NCBI RefSeq assembly: GCF_000336635.1
Contig: NZ_AOLY01000037.1
Span: forward strand, 482,893 to 546,892
Source of the DNA: Haloarcula japonica DSM 6131
Lineage (GTDB): Archaea > Halobacteriota > Halobacteria > Halobacteriales > Haloarculaceae
Length of the DNA stretch: 64,000 bases
Direction: 5' to 3'
A program made the position numbers and the translations under genes. The notes below the pieces were generated by a model. It did not search any database. It was not told where the DNA came from and saw only the letters and a program-made list of their open reading frames with translations. Of the stretch, positions 35,446 to 43,771 are shown piece by piece; position 1 is the stretch's first letter; each line of letters opens with the position of its first letter.

Positions 35446-36506
35446 AGTTCACCCCGTCGGTATTCGCTGTACAGGTACGGTCCGATGACCAGCAGCGCGA
35501 GGGCAAACAGCACGATAGCGACGGCTGACCCGTACGCCCACTGGAGACTGTCGAACGCGACCCGATACATCATCGTCGCCAGAATGTCCATGTTCGCCCC
35601 CGGCTGTGAGCCACGGAGCGCGTAGATGAAGTCGAACGCTTTCAGCGCAAACACCATCAGCACCACCGACGCGGACACCGCGGAGGCGCGGAGTTGCGGG
35701 ATGATGACCCGCGCGTACATCCGAACCGTTGACGCACCGTCGACCCGCGCGGCCTCGTAGTGTTCGGTCGGAATCGCCCGAAGGCCGGCGAGGAAGACGA
35801 CCATCGCGTAGCCGCTGAACTGCCAGATGAGCGCGAAGATGACCGCCGCCAGTGCGGTCGTGTTCCAGGAGAGCCACTGTATGACCTCGGCGTTGACCCC
35901 GGCCGGGCGGAGCAGCCCCACGATGACCCCTTCGAGATTGAACACCCGGAGGAGCTGATTGAGCACGCCGTTGCGGGCGTTGTACACCCACGCCCACATC
36001 GTCGCCGTGACGACGAACGAGAGGCTCATCGGGAGCAGGTAGATCGTCCGGAACGTGTTCTCAAAGCGTATCTGTTGGTCGATGAGGATGGCCACGAACA
36101 GGCCAAGCGCCAGACAGAGGACGGTAAACACGACGAGTAACACCACCGTGTTCTGTGCCGCCTGCCAGAACGCTCCGTCGTTCAGCATGCGGCTGTACAT
36201 ACTGAAATCGAACGTCTCGTACTGTGCACCGCCCAGGCCGTTGTAGTCGGTCAGCGACAGGAGGAAGTTCCAGGCGATAGCGCCGTACACGAAAAAGCCC
36301 GCAAACAGGACTGGCGGCAGCCAGAACGGGGCGGATTCGATGAGTTCCCACTCGACCGGCAGTGAGTTCCGGAGCGAGTCGGTCCGGCTCGTTTTCACCG
36401 TCGCCCCGCCGTCTGTTGCCAGTTGGTCGCCGTCCGATTCGTCTCTCGATACCGCCGACCGGAGCCTACCTCCGGTGGCGAGGAGTCTACTGAGTATCTC
36501 GCGCAT
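35442..36506 (-). CDS. ABC importer permease (MalF type)
   Basis: 354 aa. After ~70 acidic/polar residues come six membrane segments beginning FWLPPVLFAGFFVYGAIAWNF; the EAA loop is TEHYEAARVDGASTVRMYARVIIPQLR. First gene of the importer unit. The usual gene for the solute-binding lipoprotein should precede it but is missing; only ~570 bp separate this gene from fumC on the other strand. Confidence 0.92.
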   Translation of the reverse strand: MREILSRLLATGGRLRSAVSRDESDGDQLATDGGATVKTSRTDSLRNSLPVEWELIESAPFWLPPVLFAGFFVYGAIAWNFLLSLTDYNGLGGAQYETFDFSMYSRMLNDGAFWQAAQNTVVLLVVFTVLCLALGLFVAILIDQQIRFENTFRTIYLLPMSLSFVVTATMWAWVYNARNGVLNQLLRVFNLEGVIVGLLRPAGVNAEVIQWLSWNTTALAAVIFALIWQFSGYAMVVFLAGLRAIPTEHYEAARVDGASTVRMYARVIIPQLRASAVSASVVLMVFALKAFDFIYALRGSQPGANMDILATMMYRVAFDSLQWAYGSAVAIVLFALALLVIGPYLYSEYRRGEL

Positions 36507-37073
36507 GGTTTGTCAGTGGTTCGCCGACGTGAGTTCGCCGTCCATCGTCCCGACGGATGTGTCGTCAGTCACATAGTCTCGCCAGCCAGCACGCACGTAG
36601 ACCATCTGACCTGCCCAGCCTGTCGCACCAACACAGGCTGGCAGGCGGCATGGGAACGCCAGGTGACGGGTGTGCCATCCCGTCGTCGTGCCGGGCGGGC
36701 GAGCGGTTGCAACACGGCGGGTACACCGGCTGCGAGCGATTGCGATGTGTCACGTCCGTCGGTGTCCCTCGGACCCCGACAGCCGACGACGGCAGCAACA
36801 CACCGCCGTCACCGGCCATTGTGGGGGGCATCAGTCATGAACGTCTCTGTGGCGTCGAACTCATGGTAAGTGGAGAGAGATTCTACTTAATATTTCCGAA
36901 TGATAATACACGTTTATCCAAGTCACGGGTTCTGAGCCCCACGGTCTCCGCTGTCCAACCGGGGACTCGTGGTGTTTAGTGATCGACTGTCCCGGCATTT
37001 ACAGGTCTGTAGCGAGTGGTGTCCCGACTCGTACCGGTGGGTTTTACGACCGGGCGGACCACCCCCCGGACGT
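36507..37073. other. Intergenic region with possible remnant of a solute-binding protein gene
   Basis: 567 bp between the importer and fumC. On the minus strand a TATA-like AAATATTAAG (36886-36895) lies ~25 nt before an ATG at 36864 that opens MSSTPQRRS and stops at once; twin-Arg starts of this form are typical of haloarchaeal binding proteins. Next to the permease, 36513-36605 is open as MVYVRAGWRDYVTDDTSVGT... ending 6 nt before the permease ATG, with normal haloarchaeal codon usage. Between them no frame is convincing. The fumC promoter must lie at the right end. A deleted binding-protein gene is an inference only. Confidence 0.35.
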
Positions 37074-38480
37074 ATGACCGACGAGTACCGGACAGAGCAG
37101 GATAGTCTCGGTGAAATGCAGGTGCCAGCCGACGCGTACTGGGGCGCACAGACGCAACGTGCCGTCGAGAACTTCCCGATCAGCGATGTGACCTTCGGGC
37201 GGCGGTTCATCCGAGCGCTCGGTGTCGTCAAGAAAGCGGCCGCGCAGGCGAACCGCGACCTCGGAACGGTTCCGGCGGACAAGGCTGACTGTATCGTCGA
37301 GGCCGCCGATGAGGTCATCGCCGGCGAACACGACGACCAGTTCCCCGTCGACGTGTTCCAGACCGGGTCGGGCACGTCGTCGAACATGAACGCCAACGAG
37401 GTTATTTCTAACCGCGCCACAGAGCTATACGGCGGAGAAATCGGGACCCGCGAGATCCACCCGAACGACCACGTCAACTTCGGCCAGTCCAGCAACGACG
37501 TGATTCCGACGGCGATGCATATCGCCTCCCTCGAAGCGGTCGAGAAGGACGTCATTCCGGGCCTGAAGACGCTGCGTGACGAACTTGAAGCCAAAGAGGA
37601 GGAGTTCGACAACGTCGTCAAGACCGGGCGAACCCACCTCCAGGACGCGACGCCGGTGACGCTGGGCCAGGAGTTCTCCGGCTACCGCACGCAGGTCGAG
37701 AAAGGCATCTCCCGCGTCCAGGACGTTCACGGCCGCCTCGCCGAACTCGCACTTGGCGGAACTGCGGTCGGGACCGGACTCAATACCCATCCCGAGTTCC
37801 CCGAAAAAGCCGCGGCGTACATCAGCGAGGAGACCGACCTCAACTTCCGCGAGGCGGACAACCACTTCGAGGCGCAGGCCGCCCACGACGCGATGTCGGA
37901 AGCCCACGGCGCGCTCCGGACGGTCGCCGGCTCACTGAACAAGATCGCCAACGACCTCCGTTTGCTCGCGTCCGGCCCCCGCAACGGCCTCGGCGAGATC
38001 GACCAGCCGGAGAACCAGCCCGGCTCCTCCATCATGCCAGGGAAGATCAACCCCGTCGTCGCCGAGGCGGTCAATCAGGTCCACAAACAGGTCGTCGGTA
38101 ATGACGCCGCCGTCTCGGCCGGCGCAGCCGAGGGCCAGATCGACCTGAACCTCTACAAGCCCGTGCTGGCCTCGAACTTCCTGCAGTCAGCCAAGCTCAT
38201 CGCCAACAGCAGCGCGGTGTTCGGCGAGAAGTTCGTCGCCAAGCTCGAAGCCGACGCCGACCACTGCGCCGAGCGCGTCGAACAGAGCATGGCGCTGGCG
38301 ACGGCGCTCAACCCCGCCATCGGCTACGACAAGGCATCCAAGGTCGCCAAGAAGGCCCTCGCCGAGGAGAAGACCATCCGCGAGGTTGTCCTCGAAGAGG
38401 GGTATCTCGACGAGGACGAGGTCGACGACGTGCTCGACCCCGCAAAGATGACGAAGCGCGGTATCCTCGGCGACGAGTAG
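37074..38480 (+). CDS. fumC: Fumarate hydratase, class II
   Basis: 468 aa from ATG 37074; the frame upstream to 36969 is not coding. Converts fumarate to L-malate in the citric acid cycle. Signature GSSIMPGKINPVVAEAVNQV (about 321-340) and the other conserved blocks TGSGTSSNMNANEV, HPNDHVNFGQSSNDVIPTA and TGRTHLQDATPVTLGQE are complete. Iron-free, thermostable class. Followed directly by a GC-rich hairpin. Confidence 0.97.
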   Translation: MTDEYRTEQDSLGEMQVPADAYWGAQTQRAVENFPISDVTFGRRFIRALGVVKKAAAQANRDLGTVPADKADCIVEAADEVIAGEHDDQFPVDVFQTGSGTSSNMNANEVISNRATELYGGEIGTREIHPNDHVNFGQSSNDVIPTAMHIASLEAVEKDVIPGLKTLRDELEAKEEEFDNVVKTGRTHLQDATPVTLGQEFSGYRTQVEKGISRVQDVHGRLAELALGGTAVGTGLNTHPEFPEKAAAYISEETDLNFREADNHFEAQAAHDAMSEAHGALRTVAGSLNKIANDLRLLASGPRNGLGEIDQPENQPGSSIMPGKINPVVAEAVNQVHKQVVGNDAAVSAGAAEGQIDLNLYKPVLASNFLQSAKLIANSSAVFGEKFVAKLEADADHCAERVEQSMALATALNPAIGYDKASKVAKKALAEEKTIREVVLEEGYLDEDEVDDVLDPAKMTKRGILGDE

Positions 38481-38481
38481 C

Positions 38482-38506
38482 GAGGGGCGCGCGAAGCGCG
38501 GCCCTC
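38482..38506 (+). terminator. GC-rich hairpin after fumC
   Basis: GAGGGGCGCGC-GAA-GCGCGGCCCTC begins one base after the fumC stop. The arms pair almost completely around a GAA loop (one unpaired G). Candidate transcript terminator or 3' stabiliser; a long T-run is not present. Confidence 0.5.
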
Positions 38507-38755
38507 ATTAGTGCGAGCGGGGAGCGATAGCGACCCGCGAGTAGCGAGAGCCGAACGGAGTGATGGCTCTCGTACCGGAACTGCGCCGTGAGGCGCCGTG
38601 GAGGCGTTCTAAAGGACGCTCCCTCGGTAACGCGAGCAGCGGGGGAGCAGCGAACAGTAGCGTCCGCCGCTGTGTCTCTGTTTTCTGGTCGGTTCTGTGC
38701 CGACAGTCAGCCGTCACTGCGGGGACACAACATCAGGCCACCGTGACCGATGCGT
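38507..38755. repeat. Palindrome-rich intergenic segment
   Basis: 249 bp with several short palindromes. The clearest is CGAGAGCC (38545-38552) paired with GGCTCTCG (38565-38572) around a 12-nt loop; GCGAGCGGGGAGCGATAGCG and GAGTAGCGAGAG units repeat the GCGAG motif. No protein frame is plausible. This type of GC-rich palindromic spacer occurs at many places in haloarchaeal genomes. Confidence 0.5.
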
Positions 38756-39259
38756 CTAGACCCGCGACTCGGCTTCAAGGACGTAGCGACTTTCGGGGTA
38801 GCGCTCGCCACCGATATCGGTCTCGCTCTCGTCGACGAACTCGAACCCGAACCCCTCGTAGAACTCCGCGCCGGGATTGTTCGCGGAGAGGACCATCGCG
38901 TTAATCCGGTCGATGTCGTGCTCGAACAGCTCGTCGCAGGTCCGCTCCAAGAGAGTCTGGCCGATACCCTCCCGACGGTGGTCGGGATGGACGTACAGCC
39001 GGAGAATGTACCCCACGCTGTCGGTTTCGTGCCACGTAGCGTGTGCGAACCCGACGACTGACTCGTCGCGTTCGGCGACGAGCAGGAGCGTCTGCGATTC
39101 GACCAGTTCCGATTCAAGCTGTTCAGGAGCATACCAGTCGTGAACGCCGTCTTCGGCCGTCTCGCGCGAGAGGATATCCGGGTAATCCGTCTCCCAGGCC
39201 GCCGTGGCGACCCGACTGATGGCCATCACGTCGTTCGGCGTTGCCGTCCTGACTGTCAT
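38756..39259 (-). CDS. GNAT-family N-acetyltransferase (RimI-like)
   Basis: 167 aa. Starts TVRTATPNDVMAISRVATAAWETDY; acetyl-CoA-binding motif YILRLYVHPDHRREGIGQTLLERTCDEL (R-R-E-G-I-G, about 82-109), then VLSANNPGAEFYEGFGFEF. Complete. Single gene; substrate unknown. Confidence 0.9.
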   Translation of the reverse strand: MTVRTATPNDVMAISRVATAAWETDYPDILSRETAEDGVHDWYAPEQLESELVESQTLLLVAERDESVVGFAHATWHETDSVGYILRLYVHPDHRREGIGQTLLERTCDELFEHDIDRINAMVLSANNPGAEFYEGFGFEFVDESETDIGGERYPESRYVLEAESRV

Positions 39260-39418
39260 GTGAAAACATATGTCATAGCTTCGGATATGCTTTCCCCGCT
39301 CAAGTGGGTTGAAGCGTCATATCCCACCCCCTTGACCGTGTTCGGTCGGCAGAAGGGATGAGGGGACAATCCAAATTCATAATCTTTTTTAATTATGGTT
39401 GCGCTGTATATCACATAG

Positions 39419-39715
39419 ATGCGTTACTCCGAAACGCTGCAGTTGTTCGATCAGGCCTGTGATTTCCCGGCGGACCACGCCACTATCGTTCAGCAGCTCG
39501 GCGATGTCGAGCTGGTCGCCCAAAACGGCGACTCCGTGGAAATGAGTGAGGTGTTGGCTCGGACCAGCGAAGCCACGTACCAGTCCTCAGAGGGACTGTA
39601 CAACTCTCTCGTCGGGAACCTCGATGACGATTTCATCGGTCGGAAGTACTACGACGACCGGGCCGGGAGCACGTCCGGAACCGACGAAGTTCGAACCGAA
39701 ACGGACCGCCTGTAG
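39419..39715 (+). CDS. DUF5789-like small haloarchaeal protein
   Basis: 98 aa: MRYSETLQLFDQACDFPADHATIVQQLGDVEL, EVLARTSEATYQSSEGLYNSLVGNLDDDFIGRKYYDDR. Small acidic alpha-helical protein; the ELVAQNG... EVL... FIGRK.YDDR pattern matches proteins annotated DUF5789 in haloarchaea. A TATA-like TTTTTTAATTATGG at 39384-39397 lies 25-30 nt before the ATG. Function unknown. Confidence 0.75.
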   Translation: MRYSETLQLFDQACDFPADHATIVQQLGDVELVAQNGDSVEMSEVLARTSEATYQSSEGLYNSLVGNLDDDFIGRKYYDDRAGSTSGTDEVRTETDRL

Positions 39716-39748
39716 CCGCTGGCGTGGATTGTTGCGTGCTGGACCCGC

Positions 39749-40543
39749 TCAGTCCACCGGGGTAGATTCGTTGAGCCACGCCGGCCGCGCCACTGTCGTC
39801 TCGCCGATATCCTCGTACCAGAAGCTGTATTCGACAAGGCGGTCCGCTGTGCGATACCGGACATCGAATCGGCGCACGAGGCCATCAGGTTCGATTACCA
39901 GTTCGATGTGGAACTCCGCTACCTGGGCTGTTGTTGGAACCTCGCCGCCGGAGCCACGAATCCGATAGGCTCGGCTGCCGTCGCTGTTGATGGCGGTCGT
40001 GGAACTCCGATTGACTACTGCGTAGCGGTTCAGGTAGAAGGCTGTCCGGTAGGCGTACTTGTCACGGGTGAATCGGACCTCGCCGCGCTGGCGCTCGACA
40101 GTGCCGTTGTCACGGCGTTCATACCAGTTGGTGCCGTCGGAATATGTCGACTGTTCGTACCGCTCGATGGTCCCGTTCGCGTCGGTCGTCATTCTGACCA
40201 TCTCGTCACGGTAGCGCGTCGGTGACTCGACGGCAACAGTCTCTTCGCGCCGGACAGAACTGCTGTCGTTCCCGATTATGAGCTCGGTGTAGCGTTCGTT
40301 CAGGGTGTAGGTAGTGCCGTTGAGCGCCTGCCGGTGGGCGGCCGACAGGAGCGCGACGTTTTCGAGGCGCTCCGTGGTAACGCCGGGCGGCGGGCCCAGC
40401 GTCGTCGCCGTGTCCGACTCCGCCGCAGTCGGAACCGGGGCTGGCGTGACGGTCCCCTGGTCGACGGTATCAGCACCGACGAAGGCGTTACAGCCGGCGG
40501 TCAGGAGAAGGACGGCTACTGCGGCTGTCGGCAGCCAGCGCAT
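39749..40543 (-). CDS. Secreted lipoprotein (DUF7537-like)
   Basis: 264 aa from ATG 40543 (MRWLPTAAVAVLLLTAGCNAF). A Sec-type signal with lipobox LTAGC, then a Thr/Pro/Ala-rich linker to ~55 and a beta-rich domain with repeated YxxR/K patterns (TYTLNERYTELI, RYRDEMVRMTTDANGTIERYEQSTYSDGTNWYERR). Faces outside, anchored by lipid. Resembles a large haloarchaeal lipoprotein family without known function. Divergent from gatE. Confidence 0.82.
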   Translation of the reverse strand: MRWLPTAAVAVLLLTAGCNAFVGADTVDQGTVTPAPVPTAAESDTATTLGPPPGVTTERLENVALLSAAHRQALNGTTYTLNERYTELIIGNDSSSVRREETVAVESPTRYRDEMVRMTTDANGTIERYEQSTYSDGTNWYERRDNGTVERQRGEVRFTRDKYAYRTAFYLNRYAVVNRSSTTAINSDGSRAYRIRGSGGEVPTTAQVAEFHIELVIEPDGLVRRFDVRYRTADRLVEYSFWYEDIGETTVARPAWLNESTPVD

Positions 40544-40631
40544 ACGGACAGTGAGGGCGAGACAGGCAAAAGGGCGGCGGCGAGCACGGGAAGGGTGCGT
40601 TTTTTGGCCCCCGGTCCCGGACACCTCGACA

Positions 40632-42503
40632 ATGACTGAGTACGACTACGAGGAGCTGGGGCTCGTCGCCGGCCTGGAGATCCACCAGCAACTCGACACC
40701 GCGACGAAGTTGTTCTGTGACTGTCCGACGACGATCCGCGAACCCGAGGAGAGCGAGCGCTCCTTTACCCGCTATCTGCACCCGACCAAGAGCGAACTCG
40801 GGGAGATCGACGAGGCGGCGCTGGAGGAGAGCATGGTCGACCGGGAGTTCGAGTACCTGGCCTACGACACGACCTGTCTCGTCGAGGAGGACGACGAGCC
40901 GCCCCACCGCGTCGACCGCGAGGCGACCGAGACGGCGCTGGAAATCGCCCAGCTGCTGGACATGTCCGTTGTCGATCAGGTGAACGTTATGCGCAAGATC
41001 GTCGTCGACGGCTCGAACACCACGGGGTTCCAGCGCTCGATGCTGGTCGCTAACGACGGAGCCATCGAGACGAGCGCCGGCCCGGTCGGTATCGAGGACA
41101 TGCTACTGGAGGAGGAGTCCTGCCAGCGCGTCGAGGAGACCGACGACGGCGTCCGGTTCTCGCTCGACCGGCTCGGAATTCCACTCGTGGAAATCGGGAC
41201 GAAGCCCGACATCAGTTCGCCCGAGCAGGCCCGCGAGGCCGCCGAGCGCATCGGGATGTTGCTACGTTCGACCGGAAAGGTCAAGCGCGGCCTCGGGACC
41301 ATCCGGCAGGACGTGAACGTCTCTATCGAAGAGGGCGCACGGATCGAGCTGAAAGGCGTCCAGAGCCTCGATGACATCGACGACCTCGTCCGCAACGAGG
41401 TCCGCCGGCAGGTCGAACTGCTGGACATCGCCGACGAACTCGCCGAGCGTGGCGCTTCGGTCGGCGAGCCACAGAACGTGACCGAGATGTTCAAGGACAC
41501 TGACTCGGGCGTCATCGAGGGCGCGCTCTCCGCGGGCGGCGACGTGCAGGGCCTGCTGCTGTCTGGCTTCGACGGCCTCGTCGGCCGCGAGATTCAGCCC
41601 GACAGGCGGCTCGGGACCGAACTGTCCGACCACGCCAAGCGCCACGGTGCGGGCGGCATCTTCCACACCGACGAACTCCCGGCCTACGGCGTCACCGAGG
41701 CGGAAGTCGAGGCGTTGCGGGACACTGTTGGAGCCGGCCCCGAGGACGCTGTCGCCATCGTCGCCGACGACCCCGAGACCGCCGAACTGGCTATTGAGGC
41801 CGTCGCCGAGCGGGCCGAGACGGCGCTCGAAGGTGTCCCGGAAGAAACGAGGGACGCGAACGAGGACGCCACGTCGCGGTACCTCCGTCCGCTCCCGGGC
41901 GCGGCACGGATGTACCCCGAGACGGACGTGCCGCCGGTCGAGCCCGACGTAACCGAAGTCGAGACCCCGGAGCTACTTACACAGAAGGTCGACCGATACC
42001 AGAGTGAGTTCGACCTCGGTTCCGGCCTCGCCGAGCAGGTCGCCTACGGTCAGCGGTGGCCGCTGTTCGAGGCACTGGTTGAAGGCGAGGGCGTCGACCC
42101 GACGCTGGCCGCCGGCACGCTGGAATCGACGCTGACCGAACTCCGCCGCGACGACGTGCCCGTGGGGAACCTCACCGACGAGCACCTCCGAGAAGCGATT
42201 CTGCTAGTCGACGGCGGAGATGTGCCCCGCGAGGGGATGGAAGATCTCCTGACGGCACTCGCCGAGAACCCGTCGCTGACTGCCGAGGCGGCCGTCGAGC
42301 AGGAAGGACTGGGCGGTGTCGACGAGTCAGAGGTCCGTGACGCCGTTGCCGAGGTCGTCGAGCGCCACGAGGACCAGGTCGCCGAGGAGGGGATGGGCGC
42401 GTTCTCTGCGCTGATGGGCGAGTGCATGGGCGCACTCCGTGGCAAAGCTGACGGCGATACGGTGAGCGACGTGCTGCGCTCGGAGATACAGAAGCGGGCT
42501 TAA
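40632..42503 (+). CDS. gatE: Glutamyl-tRNA(Gln) amidotransferase subunit E
   Basis: 623 aa from ATG 40632. The archaeal GatDE enzyme turns Glu-tRNA(Gln) into Gln-tRNA(Gln), since archaea lack GlnRS. GLVAGLEIHQQLDTATKLFCDCPT opens the cradle domain; LGTIRQDVNVSIEEGARIELKGVQ, an AspRS-like insertion (TEMFKDTDSGVIEGALSAGGDVQGLLL... GLVGREIQPDRRLGTELSDHAK) distinguishes GatE from GatB, and the C-terminal helical/YqeY part ends MGAFSALMGECMGALRGKADG. gatD is not in this window. Its stop overlaps the convergent HTH gene by 4 bp. Confidence 0.97.
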   Translation: MTEYDYEELGLVAGLEIHQQLDTATKLFCDCPTTIREPEESERSFTRYLHPTKSELGEIDEAALEESMVDREFEYLAYDTTCLVEEDDEPPHRVDREATETALEIAQLLDMSVVDQVNVMRKIVVDGSNTTGFQRSMLVANDGAIETSAGPVGIEDMLLEEESCQRVEETDDGVRFSLDRLGIPLVEIGTKPDISSPEQAREAAERIGMLLRSTGKVKRGLGTIRQDVNVSIEEGARIELKGVQSLDDIDDLVRNEVRRQVELLDIADELAERGASVGEPQNVTEMFKDTDSGVIEGALSAGGDVQGLLLSGFDGLVGREIQPDRRLGTELSDHAKRHGAGGIFHTDELPAYGVTEAEVEALRDTVGAGPEDAVAIVADDPETAELAIEAVAERAETALEGVPEETRDANEDATSRYLRPLPGAARMYPETDVPPVEPDVTEVETPELLTQKVDRYQSEFDLGSGLAEQVAYGQRWPLFEALVEGEGVDPTLAAGTLESTLTELRRDDVPVGNLTDEHLREAILLVDGGDVPREGMEDLLTALAENPSLTAEAAVEQEGLGGVDESEVRDAVAEVVERHEDQVAEEGMGAFSALMGECMGALRGKADGDTVSDVLRSEIQKRA

Positions 42504-42919
42504 TTGCGTCGCTCGGGCTTCAGGGCGTCGATATCGATGGTGGCCGGTGTCAGCCCGTTACCGCTCGCCGACAGGTCGTGTTCGATTGTCGATTCGAGCA
42601 GCGGGGCGAGGGCTGACGCGTTCGGCCCGATATCGACCATATCTTCCGACTGATTGTACTCGACGACACCGGCATCGACCAGCCGCGGAAGGTGGTTGTG
42701 ATAGAGGGCCGTGTAAATCTTGAGCCGCTCATCGCGGTACTGTTCGGCCGGTGTCCCGTGTTCGAATTCGGTCACCGTGTCCGTAAGCACAGCCAGTGAA
42801 ACCGGTGTCGTGTACTGTGAAAGCCCGTAGAGGAAGTACCGGCGGTAATGTGACGACAGGAGCGACAGTCGGTCGTCCAGTGGCAGCGAGTCCGGGATCT
42901 CGGTTTGTTTCGTATTCAT
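42500..42919 (-). CDS. Winged-helix protein (DUF7344-like)
   Basis: 139 aa. RLSLLSSHYRRYFLYGLSQYTTPVSLAVLTDTVTEFE followed by ERLKIYTALYHNHLPRLVDAGVVEYNQSEDMVDIGPNA is the ArsR-like winged helix of the haloarchaeal DUF7344 family. Likely a DNA-binding regulator; no sensor domain. First of two regulator genes read toward gatE; the other lies 64 bp upstream. Confidence 0.85.
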   Translation of the reverse strand: MNTKQTEIPDSLPLDDRLSLLSSHYRRYFLYGLSQYTTPVSLAVLTDTVTEFEHGTPAEQYRDERLKIYTALYHNHLPRLVDAGVVEYNQSEDMVDIGPNASALAPLLESTIEHDLSASGNGLTPATIDIDALKPERRN

Positions 42920-42983
42920 TTTGGTTGGTGTGGTGCTGGATGGGGACAGTTATCGTGTCAGGTTCGGGGCGGTTCGAACGCTA

Positions 42984-43469
42984 TTAGACCACGGTACGCT
43001 CATGCTCAAGTTCGTCGGTACTGTCTGTGGTATCCGCGAGGTGGCTGACACGGTCGGCGACGCGATGGACCGTTCCATCCCGCGTACAGGGGGCGACGTG
43101 CTGGAGGGCACCGTCAGCGTATTCAGCGAGGGCCAGTGTCGGCAGCGTGATGACGTTGACCGATTCATCAGAAACCATGTTCGTCACCGGGTGCTGCCAG
43201 TCGAAGGCGTCAAGCGAGGCATCAGAGTCGCGCTCCCACTGTTCGAACATGGAAAGCCGTTCCAGCAGGTGTCGCCCCTTCGCAGTCCGCTGTGCGAGTT
43301 GCGGTTCGATCCGACGCCCCCAGATCAGTATCGATAGTTCCTCGATACGGCCGGCGTCCTCGAGCGCCTGTAACCGATCAAGCACGTAGTGCTGTTGTTG
43401 CGTTGCGTCTTCCGGACACAGGGACCGGACGAACAGTTCGACGCGAAATGGATTGGCAGTTGAATCCAT
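42984..43469 (-). CDS. HTH-domain protein of haloarchaeal type
   Basis: 161 aa. PFRVELFVRSLCPEDATQQQHYVLDRLQALEDAGRIEELSILIWGRRI and later RTAKGRHLLERLSMFEQWERDSDASLDAF match a family of small haloarchaeal proteins annotated as HTH-domain. The C-terminal third is a mixed strand region (NVITLPTLALAEYADGALQHVAPC). Possibly a regulator related to the neighbouring genes; role unproven. Confidence 0.75.
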   Translation of the reverse strand: MDSTANPFRVELFVRSLCPEDATQQQHYVLDRLQALEDAGRIEELSILIWGRRIEPQLAQRTAKGRHLLERLSMFEQWERDSDASLDAFDWQHPVTNMVSDESVNVITLPTLALAEYADGALQHVAPCTRDGTVHRVADRVSHLADTTDSTDELEHERTVV

Positions 43470-43771
43470 AGTGACGTGATGCGTAGCTTGTAGGCCGCTA
43501 CAGTGGTAACTGTCCTAAGTACTCTCTCTAGGCCCCTAGAATAAATCGGGGCGAGACGGAACCATACCTGATATATCCGGATACACTGATAATTGGTTAG
43601 TATGTGAATGTTTAGTGGTCGTTTTGTCAGGCCCTCGTTCAGATACGCCCCCTTTCACAGCCCAGTGTGTCCTAATTCGGCATACTATTCATCACGGGCA
43701 TGTGCCCATCAGAAATATTAATATCCCAACTGGACACCGGGCGTTAAGTGGCTCGCCGCCACACTTGTCAC
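43470..43771. other. Divergent control region between two regulator genes
   Basis: 302 bp, AT-rich, no gene. Short palindromes: CTAGG-CC-CCTAG (43528-43539) on the side of the HTH gene and GGGCA-TG-TGCCC (43696-43707) on the side of the bat-like gene, followed by an AT run AAATATTAATAT (43713-43724) that could supply a TATA element about 50 nt before the ATG at 43772. Binding proteins unknown. Confidence 0.45.
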
